The notes beneath the pieces are model-generated. The model saw only the letters and a program-made list of their open reading frames with translations, was not told the origin of the DNA and made no database searches. A DNA stretch of 64,000 nucleotides from contig JALIRH010000049.1 of assembly GCA_023055505.1 (NCBI GenBank), positions 3,038,001-3,102,000 on the forward strand, written 5' to 3'. The position numbers were made by a program, and so were the translations under genes. Each line of letters opens with the position of its first letter. Within the stretch, counting starts at the first letter, position 1. Below, piece by piece: positions 34,460 to 47,600 of the stretch. Origin of the DNA: Callipepla californica brunnescens (lineage: Eukaryota > Chordata > Aves > Galliformes > Odontophoridae).

Positions 34460-36139
34460 TTCATTACCTGTAGTGACAGGAACAACTTCGCTGGTAGTTG
34501 CTCTGTGTTGTAATTCTCTCACCCGTGCTCGCAGTGCAGGGGTGGGTTTTTGATGCCATTCCTTCATATCTTCTCCATTTGCACGTAAGTAACTCCACAA
34601 AGCCGCGCGCGACATGAAGTTAGTGCTGTCATTTGCTCGAGCAGGACGGCGTCTGCTACTGATAGCTACAATTGATTCAACCCTATCAATCAGTTGGGAT
34701 AATTTTCCCAGTATATCTTCCATTTGTCCTTCGAACTTTGATATGGCTGAAATGGACGCATATGGCGGTGGAAATTTTTGTTCAAAGTTTTGAAGTGTAA
34801 GGATTAGTTCAAAAACTGGGGGTTTTCTGTCTTGGTCCTCATATCTGTTGAACGTTGTCACTAGTGTACCGGCGTACCTTTCTGGTGCTGACTTTGAAAG
34901 CTTCTGACATATTTCGGGTGTACTCCTTACTTTCTCCGGATCATGGTCCCGATCGTCAGGATCAAACGTGGGATCATACAGCATTTCCGCCACAGCTGTT
35001 TCTCTCAAATACTGGATGCCTTCCTCAATAGTTTTCCACCTTTTCACTTTAGGTGCCAGGTCACTCTTGTAGGGATATCTTTCCCTCACAGCTACTAGCA
35101 TTCGTTGCCAGAGGCTGGCGATTCCATCCATATACCTGCTGATTCCTCTGTTGACAGCCGGATCTCGGGCAATGTTTCCTAGTTGGCGAGCTTCGTTACT
35201 ATCAAGGGACACACTCTTGGCCCCGTTGTCCCAACACCGAAGCAACCAAGTGACAATACTCTCATCCGGACGTCGAACAAACTCCTTTCTTGAGCCTTGG
35301 ATCTCAGACATTTTCATGGGCCGACGAAACGTCGTAACTTTAACTTTCTCTTCACCTTCATCATCACTTTCTTCTCCATGTCTCTCACTTTTCTTTGTTG
35401 CCTTTCTCGATGGTGGGGGGGTTGTGGCCACCCCCTCACCTATATCTTCCTCTTCTTTCGGCACCTCTTCTTTGCGTTCTAGGCGCGAGGACACACGTTT
35501 CCATTTCTTGCCTTCCACAGGGGCAACTGACTTTGATACTGGTGCTTCCTTTGGCTGGTCAGGTGTGACTGGGAGGTTTTCCTCTTTGGTTTGGGCCTCA
35601 GTTTGGACACTCTCTCCCTTCACAATAGTATATAAACCTCGGGTAGCATAAGCCAAGCCCCAAATAAGCTGTTCCACCTCAGATCTTTCTGAGCCGCAAC
35701 ACCCTTTACTCAGATACAGGCCTAGCTCCTCAGGATCCCGCAATTGTTTGGGAGAAAAATCCCATGACACCGGGTGTCCCCATGCTTCTAATTTCTTTCC
35801 TAAAACTCTCCATTCTCCCTGTCATTCAACATTCTCTGTTTCTGGGAGAAGCTTCCTGCACATGATGTAAAGTGCTACTACATGAAAGAGGACTAATATC
35901 CCAATTATTAACACCATCCCTAAGCTGTGATCTTGAAAATTCATATAAAACTGATAGGGGAACCCGGATACCCATTCAAACATCACATGGTTCGTTAATA
36001 TGCTATCGTTTGTTCCATTAGCTGGGGTGCCCTGGTATCTGGCAGGTGCCTCTATCATTGCTTTTAATTTATCATATAAGGACCAGACCCAATGGAACAG
36101 AATGGCAAACCTAACCAAGTTCCAGTACGTTTTGAGCAT
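34457..36139 (-). pseudogene. gag of provirus C, membrane-type N-terminus, one nonsense codon
   Basis: About 560 codons from the ATG at 36139 to TAG at 34457, broken by a TGA at 35822-35824 where provirus A has TGG. Residues about 8-25 and 74-95 are hydrophobic (LVRFAILFHWVWSLY; LGMVLIIGILVLFHVVALY). Then come GKKLEAWG, a linker of charged and proline-rich sequence (EGKKWKRVSS, TPPPSRKATKK), a central helical domain from MSEIQGSRKEFVRRP, and a basic tail ending TTGNE. No CCHC knuckle and no myristoylation-type MG start. The same layout in provirus A argues the hydrophobic N-terminus is genuine. An internal start at 35770 would skip it. Confidence 0.85.
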
Positions 36140-36384
36140 TAAAAAACAATGAAATGCAGCCCCTTTAAGAGCAGTTCAAAATGAGAGAACTTTTTTTTTT
36201 TTTTCTTTACTATAACAAGTTAGCAACACCCATAAAAGTTTACAGATATCCCAGAACAACTGGCAGTACGCCCAGACTTCAAGGTCGTGTTATGCCGTAC
36301 AGTACCTGCAGTACAGATAAGCTTGCTAGCGAGAGACAGAGATTCACTCTAAAAGTATGTCTCTGCCCGGCTAAGGCGGTTCGG

Positions 36385-36402
36385 GCCGCAAGTTGGGCGC
36401 CA
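36385..36402 (-). other. Primer binding site of provirus C (tRNA-Lys-like)
   Basis: The minus strand reads TGGCGCCCAACTTGCGGC, starting 7 nt inside the 5' LTR. It differs at two positions from the complement of the tRNA-Lys(1,2) 3' end (TGGCGCCCAACGTGGGGC). Confidence 0.75.
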
Positions 36403-36409
36403 AAAAAAA

Positions 36410-36983
36410 TGTCAACGATTCACCGGGCTGGATCGGCACGGCTCCGCGACGACAGGTGCGGGGGACCCACGGACCCACACCGCAGGAAAAGGGAAAGAAA
36501 AAGAGAAAAAGGGAAAAGGGAGATGGGCCTAGAAACAAAACAGCGGCAACGATCTGAGGAGGAATGCTAATTTACTAAATAAGATATCAGAAAGTAAAAT
36601 AACACAATATAATACAATATAATTGGAATTGAGGCTAATGAATCAAATAAAATGAGCATGAGAGAGTGTCCAAAAAACCGAAGGCCTTACGCAAACGCTG
36701 AAGGAGATACGGCAGCGAGCACCCACTGCTGAGACGATCCCGAAGGAAAGAGAGCGTCCCGTGACCGCTGAGGGTTTTTATCTGTTCCCTCTGAGCGGAA
36801 AACACGTAAAAATACAAAGCACTGTAAAGTCCTCTGGGTAATGAAGTGCTTCTTCTCTTCTGAGACAGGTATACCTGGAATTATCAATGATCTATGGAGC
36901 TGGAGTATTAGCTCTTTAACTCTTAATGCAATACATGATGTTATGATGTGGAATACTAGTACAGAAATCCTAAAACAATGACA
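36410..36983 (-). mobile_element. 5' LTR of provirus C
   Basis: 574 bp, TGTCAACGATTCACC to AAAACAATGACA on the plus strand. It is bounded on the right by the GAATC duplication and the minisatellite. Confidence 0.95.
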
Positions 36984-38330
36984 GAATCAATGTGACCATA
37001 GGGATCAATGGGGCCATAGGGATCCATGGGGCCATAGAACTCAAAGGGGCCATAGGGATCAATGGGAGCAAAGGAATAAGTGGGACCATAGGAATCAGTG
37101 GGGCCATAAAACTCAATGTGGCCATAGGGATCAATGGGACCATAGGAATCAATGGGGCCATAAGAATCAGTAAGGCCATACGAATCAGTGGGGCCATAGA
37201 GATCAATGGGGCCATAGGAATCAATGGGGCCACAGGGATCAATGGGGCCACAGGGATCAATTGGGCCATAAGAATCAATGGGGCCATAGGAATCAATGGA
37301 GCCATAGGGATCAATGGGGCCATATAACTCAATGGGGCCATATAACTCAATGGGGCCACAGGGATCAATGGGGCCATAGGAATCAATGGGGCCATAGGAA
37401 TCAGTGGGGCCATAGGAATCAATGGGGCCATAGGAATCAGTGGGGCCTTAGGAATCAATGGGGCCATAGGGATCAATGCGGCCATAGGGATAAATGGGGC
37501 CATAGGAATCAATGCGGCCATAGGGATAAATGGTGCCTTAGGAATCGATGGGGCCATAGGGATCTATGAGGCCATAGGGATCGATGAGGCCATAGGAATC
37601 AATGGAGCCATTGAACTCAATGGGGCCATAGGTATCAATGGGGCCATAGGAATCAATGGTGTTATAGGAATGAATGGAGCTATAGAACTCAATGGGGTCA
37701 TAGGGATCAATGGGACCATAGAACTCAATGGGGCCATTGGAAGCAATGGGGCAATAGGGATCAATGGGGCCATAGGGATCGATGAAGCCATAGGGATCAT
37801 CGGGGCCATAGGGATCATCGGGGCCATAGGAATCAATGGGGCCATAGGAATCAATGGGGCCATAGAACTCAATGGGGCCATAGAACGCAATGGGGCCATA
37901 GGGATCAATGGGGCCCTAAAGATCAATGGGGCCTTATAAATCAATGGGGCCATAGAACTCAATGGGGCCATTGGGATCAATGGGGCCATATAACTCAGTG
38001 GGGCCATAGAACTCAAGGGGGCCATAGGGATCAATGGGACCATAGGAATCAATGGGGCCATAGGGATCAATGTGGCCATAGAACTGAAAGGGGCCATAAA
38101 AATCAAAAAGGCCATAGGAATCAATGGGGCCATAGGGATCAATGGTGCCACAGCGATCAATGGGACAATTGGAATCAATGGGGCCATAGAACTCAATGGG
38201 GCCATAGGAATCAAAGGGGCCATAGAAATCAGTGGGGCCATAGGAATCAATGGGGCCATAGGGATCAATGGAGCCATAGAACTCAGTGGAGCAATAGAAC
38301 CCCAATTGGCCATAGGGATCAATGGGGCCA

Positions 38331-38690
38331 TAGGGATCAATTGGGCCATAGAACTCAATGGGGCCGTAGAACTCAAAGGGGCCAAAAAAATCAATGGGAC
38401 CATAGGAATCAATGGGACCATAGAACTCAATGGGGCCATAGGAATCAATGGGGCCATAGGAATCAATGGGGCCATAGAATTCAATGGGGCAATAGGGATC
38501 AATGGGGCCATAGGGATCAATTGGGCCATAGAACTCAATGGGGCCCTAGAACTCAAAGGGGCCAAAAAAATCAATGGGACCATAGGAATCAATGGGACCA
38601 TAGAACTCAAAGGGGCCATAGGAATCAATGGGGCCATAGGAATCAATGGGGCCATAGAATTCAATGGGGCAATTGGGATCAATGGGGCCA
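38331..38690. repeat. Tandem 180-bp decamer pair within the array
   Basis: A block of ten 18-bp units (GATCAATTGGGCCATAG, ..., CCAAAAAAATC, ..., GAATTCAATGGGGCAAT) starting near 38331 is repeated at 38511 with few changes. Similar decamers occur at 50100-50280 and 56040-56360. Confidence 0.75.
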
Positions 38691-41600
38691 TAGGGATCAA
38701 TGGAGCCAAAGAACTCAAAGGAGCCATAGACCTCAATGGGGCCATAGGGATCAATGGAGCCATAGGGATCAATTGGGCCATAGAACTCAATGGGGCCATA
38801 GTAATCAATGTGGCCATAGAACTGAAAGGGGCCATAATAATCATAGGGGCCATAGGAATCAATGGGGCAATAGGGATCAATGGTGCCACAGCGATCAATG
38901 GGACCATAGGAATCAATGGGGCCATAGAACTCAATGGGGCCATAGGAATCAATGGGGCCATAGGAATCAATGCGGCCAAAGGCATCAATGGAGCCATAGA
39001 ACTCAAAGGGGCCATTGGGATCAATGGGGACATAGAACTCAATGGGGCCATAGAACTCAAAGGGGCCAAAAAAATCAATGGGGCCATAGGACTCAATGTG
39101 GCCATAGGGATCAATGGGGCCAAAGGGATCAATAAGGCCATAGGAATCAATGCGGACATAAAACTCAATGGGGCCATAGGGATCAATAGGGCCATATGTA
39201 TCAATGGGGCAATAGTAATCAATGGGGCCATAGGGATCAATGGGGCAATAGGAATTAGTGTGGCCATAGGTATGAGTGGGGACATAGAACTCAATGGGCC
39301 CTAGGGATCAATGGGACCATAGGAATCAATGGGGCCATAGGATTCAGTGGGGCCATAGGAATCAGTGTGGCCATAAAAATCAAAGGGGCCATAGGAATCA
39401 ATGGGGCCATAGGGATCAATGGAGCCATAGGGATCAATGGGGCCATAGAACTCAGTGGGGCCTTAGGGATCAAGGGGGACATAGGGATCAATGGGGCCAT
39501 AGGAATCAATGGGGCAATAGGAATCAGAGGGGCCATAAAAATCAATGGGGCCATAGGGATCAGTGGGGCCATAGTAATCAGTGGGGCCTGAGGAATAAAT
39601 GAGGCACTCGGGATCAATGGGGCCATAGGGATTGATGGGGCCATAGGGATCAAAGGGGCCATAGGGATCAATGGAGCCAAAGAACTCAAAGGAGCCATAG
39701 AACTCAATGGGGCCTTAGGGATCAAGGGGGACATAGGGATCAATGGCGCCTTAGGAATCAATGGGGCCAGAGGAATCGATGTGGGCATAGGGATAGATGA
39801 GGCCATAGGAATCAATGGGGCCATAGAACTCAAAGGGGCCATAGAGATCAATGGGGCCATAGGGATCAATGGAGCCAAAGAACTCAAAGGAGCCATAGAA
39901 CTCAATGGGGCCATAGGGATCAATTGTGCCATTGAACTCAATGGGGCCATAGGGATCAATGGGGCCATAGGGATCAATGTGGCCATAGGGATCAATGGGG
40001 CCATAGAACTCAATGGGGCCATGGGAATCAGTGGGGCCATAGAACTCAGTGGGCCATAGGGATCAATGGGGCCCTAGGGATCAATGGGGCCATATAACTC
40101 AATGGGGCCATAGAACTCAATGGGGCCATAGGGATCAATGGGGACATATAACTCAATGGGGCCATAGAACTCAATGGGGACATAGGGATCAATGGGACCA
40201 TAGGGATCAATTGGGCCATAGAACTCAACGGGGCCATAGGAATCAATGTGGCCATAGAACTGAAAGGGGCCATAAAAATCAAAGGGGCCATAGGAATCAA
40301 TGGGGCCATAGGGATCAGTGGTGCCACAGCAATCAATGGGACAATAGTTATCAATGCGGCCATAGAACTCAAAGGGGCCATAGGAATCAATGGGGCCATA
40401 GGGATCAATGGGGCCATATAACTCAGTGGAGAAATTGAACCCCAATTGGCCATAGGGATCAATTGGGCCATAGAACTCAATGTGGCCATAGAACTCAAAG
40501 GGGCCAAAAAAATCAATGGGACCATAGGAATCAATGGGACCATAGGAATCAATGGGGCCATAGAACTCAAAGGGGCCATAGGAATCAATGGGGCCATAGG
40601 GATCAATGGGGCCATAGAACTCAGTGGTGCAATAGAACCCGAATTGGCCATAGGGATCAATGGGGCGATAGGAATCAATTAGGCCATAGAACTCAATGGA
40701 GCCATAGAACTCAAAGGGGCCAAAAAAATCAATGGGACCATAGGAATCAATGGGACCATAGAACTCAATGGGCCCTTAGGAATCAATGGGGCCATAGAAC
40801 TCAAAGGGGCAATAGGGATCAATGGGGCCATAGGGATCAATGGAGCCAAAGAACTCAAAGGAGCCATAGACCTCAATGGGGCCATAGGGATCAATGGAGC
40901 CATAGGGATCAATTGGGCCATAGAACTCAATGGGGCCATAGGAATCAATGTGGCCATAGAACTGAAAGGGGCCATAATAATCATAGGGGCCATAGGAATC
41001 AATGGGGCAATAGGGATCAATTGTGCCACAGCGATCAATGGGACCATAGGAATCAATGGGGCCATAGAACTCAATGTGGCCATAGGAATCAATGGGGCCA
41101 TAGGAATCAATGGGGCCATAGGCATCAATGGAGCCATAGAACTCAAAGGGGCCTTTGGGATCATTGGGGCCATAGAACTCAATGGGGCCATAGAACTCAA
41201 AGGGGCCAAAAAAATCAATGGGGCCATAGGTTTAATGGGGTTTTAGGGATCAATGGGGCCAAAGGGATCAATAAGGCCATAGGAATCAATGCGGTCATAG
41301 AACTCAATGGGGCCATAGGGATCAATAGTGCCATATGTATCAATGGGGCAATAGGAATCAATGGGGCCATAGGGATCAATGGGGCAATAGGAATAAGTGT
41401 GGCCATAGGTATGAGTGGGGACATAGAACTCAATGGGCCCTAGGGATCAATGGGACCATAGGAATCAATGGGGCCATAGGAATCAGTGGGGCCATAGGAA
41501 TCAACGGGGCCATAAAAATCAATGGGGCCATAGGAATCAATGGGGCCCTAGGGATCAATGGGACCATAGGAATCAATGGGGCCATAGGAATCAGTGGGGC

Positions 41601-44600
41601 CATAGGAATCAACGGGGCCATAAAAATCAATGGGGCCATAGGAATCAATGGGGCCATAGGGATCAATGGAGCCATAGGGATCAATGGGGCCATAGAACTC
41701 AAAGTGGCCATAGGGATCAAGGGGGACATAGGGATCAATGGGGCCAAAGGAATCAATGGGGCAATAGGAATCAGAGGGGCCGTAGGAATCAATGGGGCCA
41801 TAGGGATCAGTGGGGCCATAGAAATCAGTGGGGCCTGAGGAATAAATGAGGCACTCGGGATCAATGGGGCCATTGGGATCGATGGGGCCATAGGGATCAA
41901 TGTGGCCATAGGGATCAATGGGGCCATAGGAATTAATGGGGCCAGAGGAATCGATGGGGCCATAGGGATAGATGAGGCCATAGGAATCAATGGGGCCATT
42001 GAACTCAATTGGGTCATAGAGATCAATGGGGCAATAGGGATCAATGGGGTCATAGAACTCAATGGGGCCTCTAGAACTCAATGGGGCCATAGGAATCAAT
42101 GGGGCCATAGGAATCAATGGGGCCATAGACATCAATGGAGCCATAGAACTCAAAGGGGCCATTGGGATCAATGGGACCATAGAACTCAATGGGGCCATAG
42201 AACTCAAAGGGGCCAAAAAAATCAATTGGGCCATAGGACTCAATGGGGTTATAGGGATCAATGGGGCCAAAGGGATCAATAAGGCCATAGGAATCAATGC
42301 GGTCATAGAACTCAATGGGGCCATAGGGATCAATAGGGCCACATGTATCAATGGGGCAATAGGAATCAATGGGGCCATAGGGATCAATGGGGCAATAGGA
42401 ATTAGTGTGGCCATAGGTATCAGAGGGGACATAGAACTCAATGGGCCCTAGGGATCAATGGGACCATAGGAATCAATGGGGCCATAGGAATCAGTGGGGC
42501 CATAGGAATCAATGGGGCCATAAAAATCAATGGGGCCATAGGAATCAATAAGGCCATAGGGATCAATGGGGTCATAGAACTCAATGGGGCCATAGAACTC
42601 AATGGGGCCATAGGAATCAATGGGACCATAGGAATCAAAGGGGCCATAGGAATCAGTGGGGCCATAGAACTCAAAGGGGCCATAGGAATCAATGGGGCCA
42701 TAGGGATCAATGGGGCCATAGAACTCAGTAGAGAAATTGAACCCCAATTGGCCATAGGGATCAATGGGGCCATAGGGATCAATTGGGCCATAGAACTCAA
42801 TGTGGCCATAGAACTCAAAGGGGCCAAAAAAATCAATGGGACCATAGGAATCAATGGGACCATAGGAATCAATGGGGCCATAGAACTCAAAGGGGCCATA
42901 GGAATCAATGGGGCCATAGGGATCAATGGGGCCATAGATCTCAGTGGAGCAATAGAACCCCAATTGGCCATAGGGATCAATGGGGCCATAGGGATCAATT
43001 GGGCCATAGAACTCAATGTGGCCATAGAACTCAAAGGGGCCAAAAAAATCAATGGGACCATAGGAATCAATGGGACCATAGAACTCAATGGGCCCATAGG
43101 AATCAATGGGGCCATAGAACTCAATGGGGGAATAGGGATCAATGGGGCCATCGGGATCAATGGTGCCAAAGAACTCAAAGGAGCCATAGACCTCAATGGG
43201 GCCATAGGGATCAATGGAGCCATAGGGATCAATTGGGCCATAGAACTCAATGGGGCCATAGGAATCAATGTGGCCATAGAACTGAAAGGGGCCATAATAA
43301 TCATAGGGGCCATAGGAATCAATGGGGCAATAGGGATCAATTGTGCCACAGCGATCAATGGGACCATAGGAATCAATGGGGCCATAGAACTCAATGGGGC
43401 CATAGGAATCAATGGGGCCATAGGAATCAATGGGGCCATAGACATCAATGGAGCCATAGAACTCAAAGGGGCCATTGGGATCAATTGGGCCATAGAACTC
43501 AATGGGGCCATAGAACTCAAAGGGGCCAAAAAAATCAATGGGGCCATAGGACTCAATGGGGTTATAGGGATCAATGGGGCCAAAGGGATCAATAAGGCCA
43601 TAGGAATCAATGCGGTCATAGAACTCAATGGGGCCATTGGGATCAATAGGGCCATATGTATCAATGGGGCAATAGGAATCAATGGGGCCATAGGGATCAA
43701 TGGGGCAATAGGAATTAGTGTGGCCATAGGTATCAGTGGGGACATAGAACTCAATGGGCCCTAGGGATCAATGGGACCATAGGAATCAATGGGGCCATAG
43801 GAATCAGTGGGGCCATAGGAATCAATGGGGCCATAAAAATCAATGGGGCCATAGTGATCAATGGGGCCATAGGGATCAATGGAGCCATAGGGATCAATGG
43901 GGCCATAGAACTCAATGGGGCCATAGGGATCAAGGGGGACATAGGGATCAATGGGGCCAAAGGAATCAATGGGGCAATAAGAATCAGAGGGGCCGTAGGA
44001 ATCAATGGGGCCATAGGGATCAGTGGGGCCATAGTTATCAGTGGGGCCTGAGGAATAAATGAGGCACTCGGGATCAATGGGGCCATAGGGATCGATGGGG
44101 CCATAGGGATCAATGTGGCCTTAGGGATCAATGGGGCCATAGGAATCCATGGGGCCAGAGGAATCGATGGGGCCATAGGGATAGATGAGGCCATAGGAAT
44201 CAATGGGGCCATTGAACTCAATTGGGTCATAGAGATCAATGGGGCCATAGGGATCAATGGGGTCATAGAACTCAATGGGGCCTCTAGAACTCAATGGGGC
44301 TATAGGAATCAATGGGGCCATAGGAATCAATGGGGCCATAGACATCAATGGAGCCATAGAACTCAAAGGGGCCATTGGGATCAATGGGGCCATAGAACTC
44401 AATGGGGCCATAGAACTCAAAGGGGCCAAAAAAATCAATGGGGCCATAGGACTCAATGGGGTTATAGGGATCAATGGGGCCAAAGGGATCAATAAGGCCA
44501 TAGGAATCAATGCGGTCATAGAACTCAATGGGGCCATAGGGATCAATAGGGCCATATGTATCAATGGGGCAATAGGAATCAATGGGGCCATAGGGATCAA

Positions 44601-47600
44601 TGGGGCAATAGGAATTAGTGTGCCCATAGGTATCAGAGGGGACATAGAACTCAATGGGCCCTAGGGATCAATGGGACCATAGGAATCAATGGGGCCATAG
44701 GAATCAGTGGGGCCATAGGAATCAATGGGGCCATAAATATCAATGGGGTCACAGAACTCAATTGGGCCATAGAACTCAATGGGGCCATAGGAATCAATGG
44801 GACCATAGGAATCAGTGGGGCCATAGGAATCAATGGGGCCATAGAACTCAAAGGGGCCATAAGAATCAATGGGGCCATAGGGATCAATGGGGCCATAGAA
44901 CTCAGTGGAGAAATTGAACCCCAATTGGCCATAGGGATCAAAGGGGCCATAGGGATCAATTGGGCCATAGAACTCAATGTGGCCATAGAACTCAAAGGGG
45001 CCAAAAAAATCAATGGGACCATAGGAATCAATGGGACCATAGGAATCAATGGGGCCATAGAACTCAAAGGGGCCATAGGAATCAATGGGGCCATAGGGAT
45101 CAATGGGGCCATAGAACTCAGTGGAGCAATAGAACCCCAATTGGCCATAGGGATCAGTGAGGCCATAGGGATCAATTGGGCCATAGAACTCAATGTGGCC
45201 ATAGAACTCAAAGGGGCCAAAAAAATCAATGGGACCATAGGAATCAATGGGACCATAGAACTCAATGGGCCCTTAGGAATCAATGGGGCCATAGAACTCA
45301 ATGGGGCAATAGGGATCAATGGGGCCATAGGGATCAATGGTGCCAAAGAACTCAAAGGAGCCATAGACCTCAATGGGGCCATAGGGATCAATGGAGCCAT
45401 AGGGATCAATGGGGCCATAGGCATCAATGGAGCCATAGAACTCAAAGGGGCCATTGGGATCATTGGGGCCATAGGAATCAATGGGGCCATAGAACTCAAA
45501 TGGGCCATAGGAATCAATGGGGCCATAGGGATCAATGGGGCCATAGAACTCAGTGGAGCAATAGAACCCCATTTGGCCTTGGGGATCAATGGGGCCATAG
45601 GGATCAATTGGGCCATAGAACTCAATGGGGCCATAGAACTCAAAGGGGCCAAAAAAATCAATGGGACCATAGGAATCAATGGGACCATAGAACTCAATGG
45701 GACCATAGGAATCAATGGGACCATAGAACTCAATGGGGCAATAGGGATCAATGTGGCCTTAGGGATCAATGGAGCCAAAGAATTCAAAGGAGCCATAGAC
45801 CTCAATGGGGCCATAGGGATCAGTGGAGCCATAGGGATCAATTGGGCCATAGAACTCAATGGGGCCATAGGAATCAATGTGGACATAGAACTGAAAGGGG
45901 CCATAATAATCATAGGGGCCATAGGAATCAATGGGGCAATAGGGATCAATGGTGCCACAGCGATCAATGGGACCATAGGAATCAATGGGGCCATAGAACT
46001 CAATGGGGCCATAGGAATCAATGGGGCCATAGGAATCAATGGGGCCATAAGCATCAATGGAGCCATAGAACTCAAAGGGGCAATTGGGATCATTGGGGCC
46101 ATAGAACTCAATGGGGCCATAGAACTCAAAGGGGCCAAAAAAATCAATGGGGCCATAGGACTCAATGGGGTTATAGGGATCAATGGGGCCAAAGGGATCA
46201 ATAAGGCCATAGGAATCAATGCGGTCATAGAACTCAATGGGGCCATAGGGATCAATAGTGCCATATGTATCAATGGGGCAATAGGAATCAATGGGGCCAT
46301 AGGGATCAATGGGGCAATAGGAATTAGTGTGGCCATAGGTATGAGTGGGGACATAGAACTCAATGGGCCCTAGGGATCAATGGGACCATAGGAATCAATG
46401 GGGCCATAGGAATCATTGGGGCCATAGGAATCAATGGGGCCATAAAAATCAATGAGGCCATAGGAATCAATGGGGCCTTAGGGATCAATGGAGCCATAGG
46501 GATCAATGGGGCCATAGAACTCAAAGTGGCCATAGGGATCAAGGGGGACATAGGGATCAATGGGGCCAAAGGAATCAATGGGGCAATAGGAATCAGAGCG
46601 GCTATAGGAATCACTGGGGCCATAGGGATCAGTGGGGCCATAGTAATCAGTGGGGCCTGAGGAATAAATGAGGCACTCGGGATCAATGGGGCCATAGGGA
46701 TAGATGAGGCCATAGGAATCAATGGGGCCATTGAACTCAATTGGGCCATAGAGATCAATGGGGCCATAGGGATCAATGGGGTCATAGAACTCAATGGGGC
46801 CTCTAGAATTCAATGGGGCCATAGGAATCCATGGGGCCATAGGAATCAATGGGGTCATAGACATCAATGGAGCCATAGAACTGAAAGGAGCCATTGGGAT
46901 CAATGGGGCCATAGAACTCAATGGGGCCATAGAACTCAAAAAGGCCAAAAAAATCAATGGGGCCATAGGACTCAATGGGGTTATAGGGATCAGTGGGGCC
47001 AAAGGGATCAATAAGGCCATAGGAATCAATGCGGTCATAGAACTCAATGGGGCCATAGGGATCAATAGGGCCATATGTATCAATGGGGCAATAGGAATCA
47101 ATGGGGCCATAGGGATAAATGGGGCAATAGGAATTAGTGTCGCCATAGGTATCAGTGGGGACATAGAATTCAATGGGCCCTAGGGATCAATGGGACCATA
47201 GGAATCAATGGGGCCATAGGAATCAATGGGGCCATAGGAATCAATGGGGCCGTAAAAATCAATGGGGCCATAAGAATCAATCGGGCCATAGGGATCAATG
47301 GAGCCATAGGGATCAATGGGGCCATAGAACTCAATGGGGCCATAGGGATCAAGGGGGACATAGGGATCAATGGGGCCAAAGGAATCAATGAGGCAATAGG
47401 AACCAGAGTGGCCGTAGGAAACAATGGGGCCATAGGGATCTGTGGGGCCATAGTAATCAGTGGGGCCTGAGGAATAAATGAGGCACTCGGGATCAATGGG
47501 GCCATAGGGATCGATGGGGCCATAGGGATCAATGTGGCCATAGGGATCAATGGGGACATAGGAATCAATGGGGCCAGAGGAATCGATGGGGCCATAGGGA

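Larger units (their letters stand above)
30584..36983 (-). mobile_element. Nearly complete ERVL-type provirus C
   Basis: A 6400-bp provirus: 5' LTR (36410-36983), Lys-like primer site (36385-36402), gag (36139-34457), in-frame pol (to 31271), polypurine tract (31159-31172) and 3' LTR (30584-31158). There is no env. GAATC lies on both sides (30579-30583 and 36984-36988), fitting a 5-bp target duplication inside the minisatellite. ERVL class is suggested by pol motifs such as the WRMHVPNYS and FRVTRKKNDF region, the TGT/ACA LTR ends, the 5-bp duplication and lack of env. Comparing the LTRs by eye gives around 30 differences in 575 bp. Confidence 0.93.

Noticed and set aside
31271..36139. An env gene in provirus C
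   Set aside because: Only about 110 bp separate the pol stop from the 3' LTR, and the hydrophobic frame at 35822-36139 lies upstream of and in frame with gag, so it is not env.
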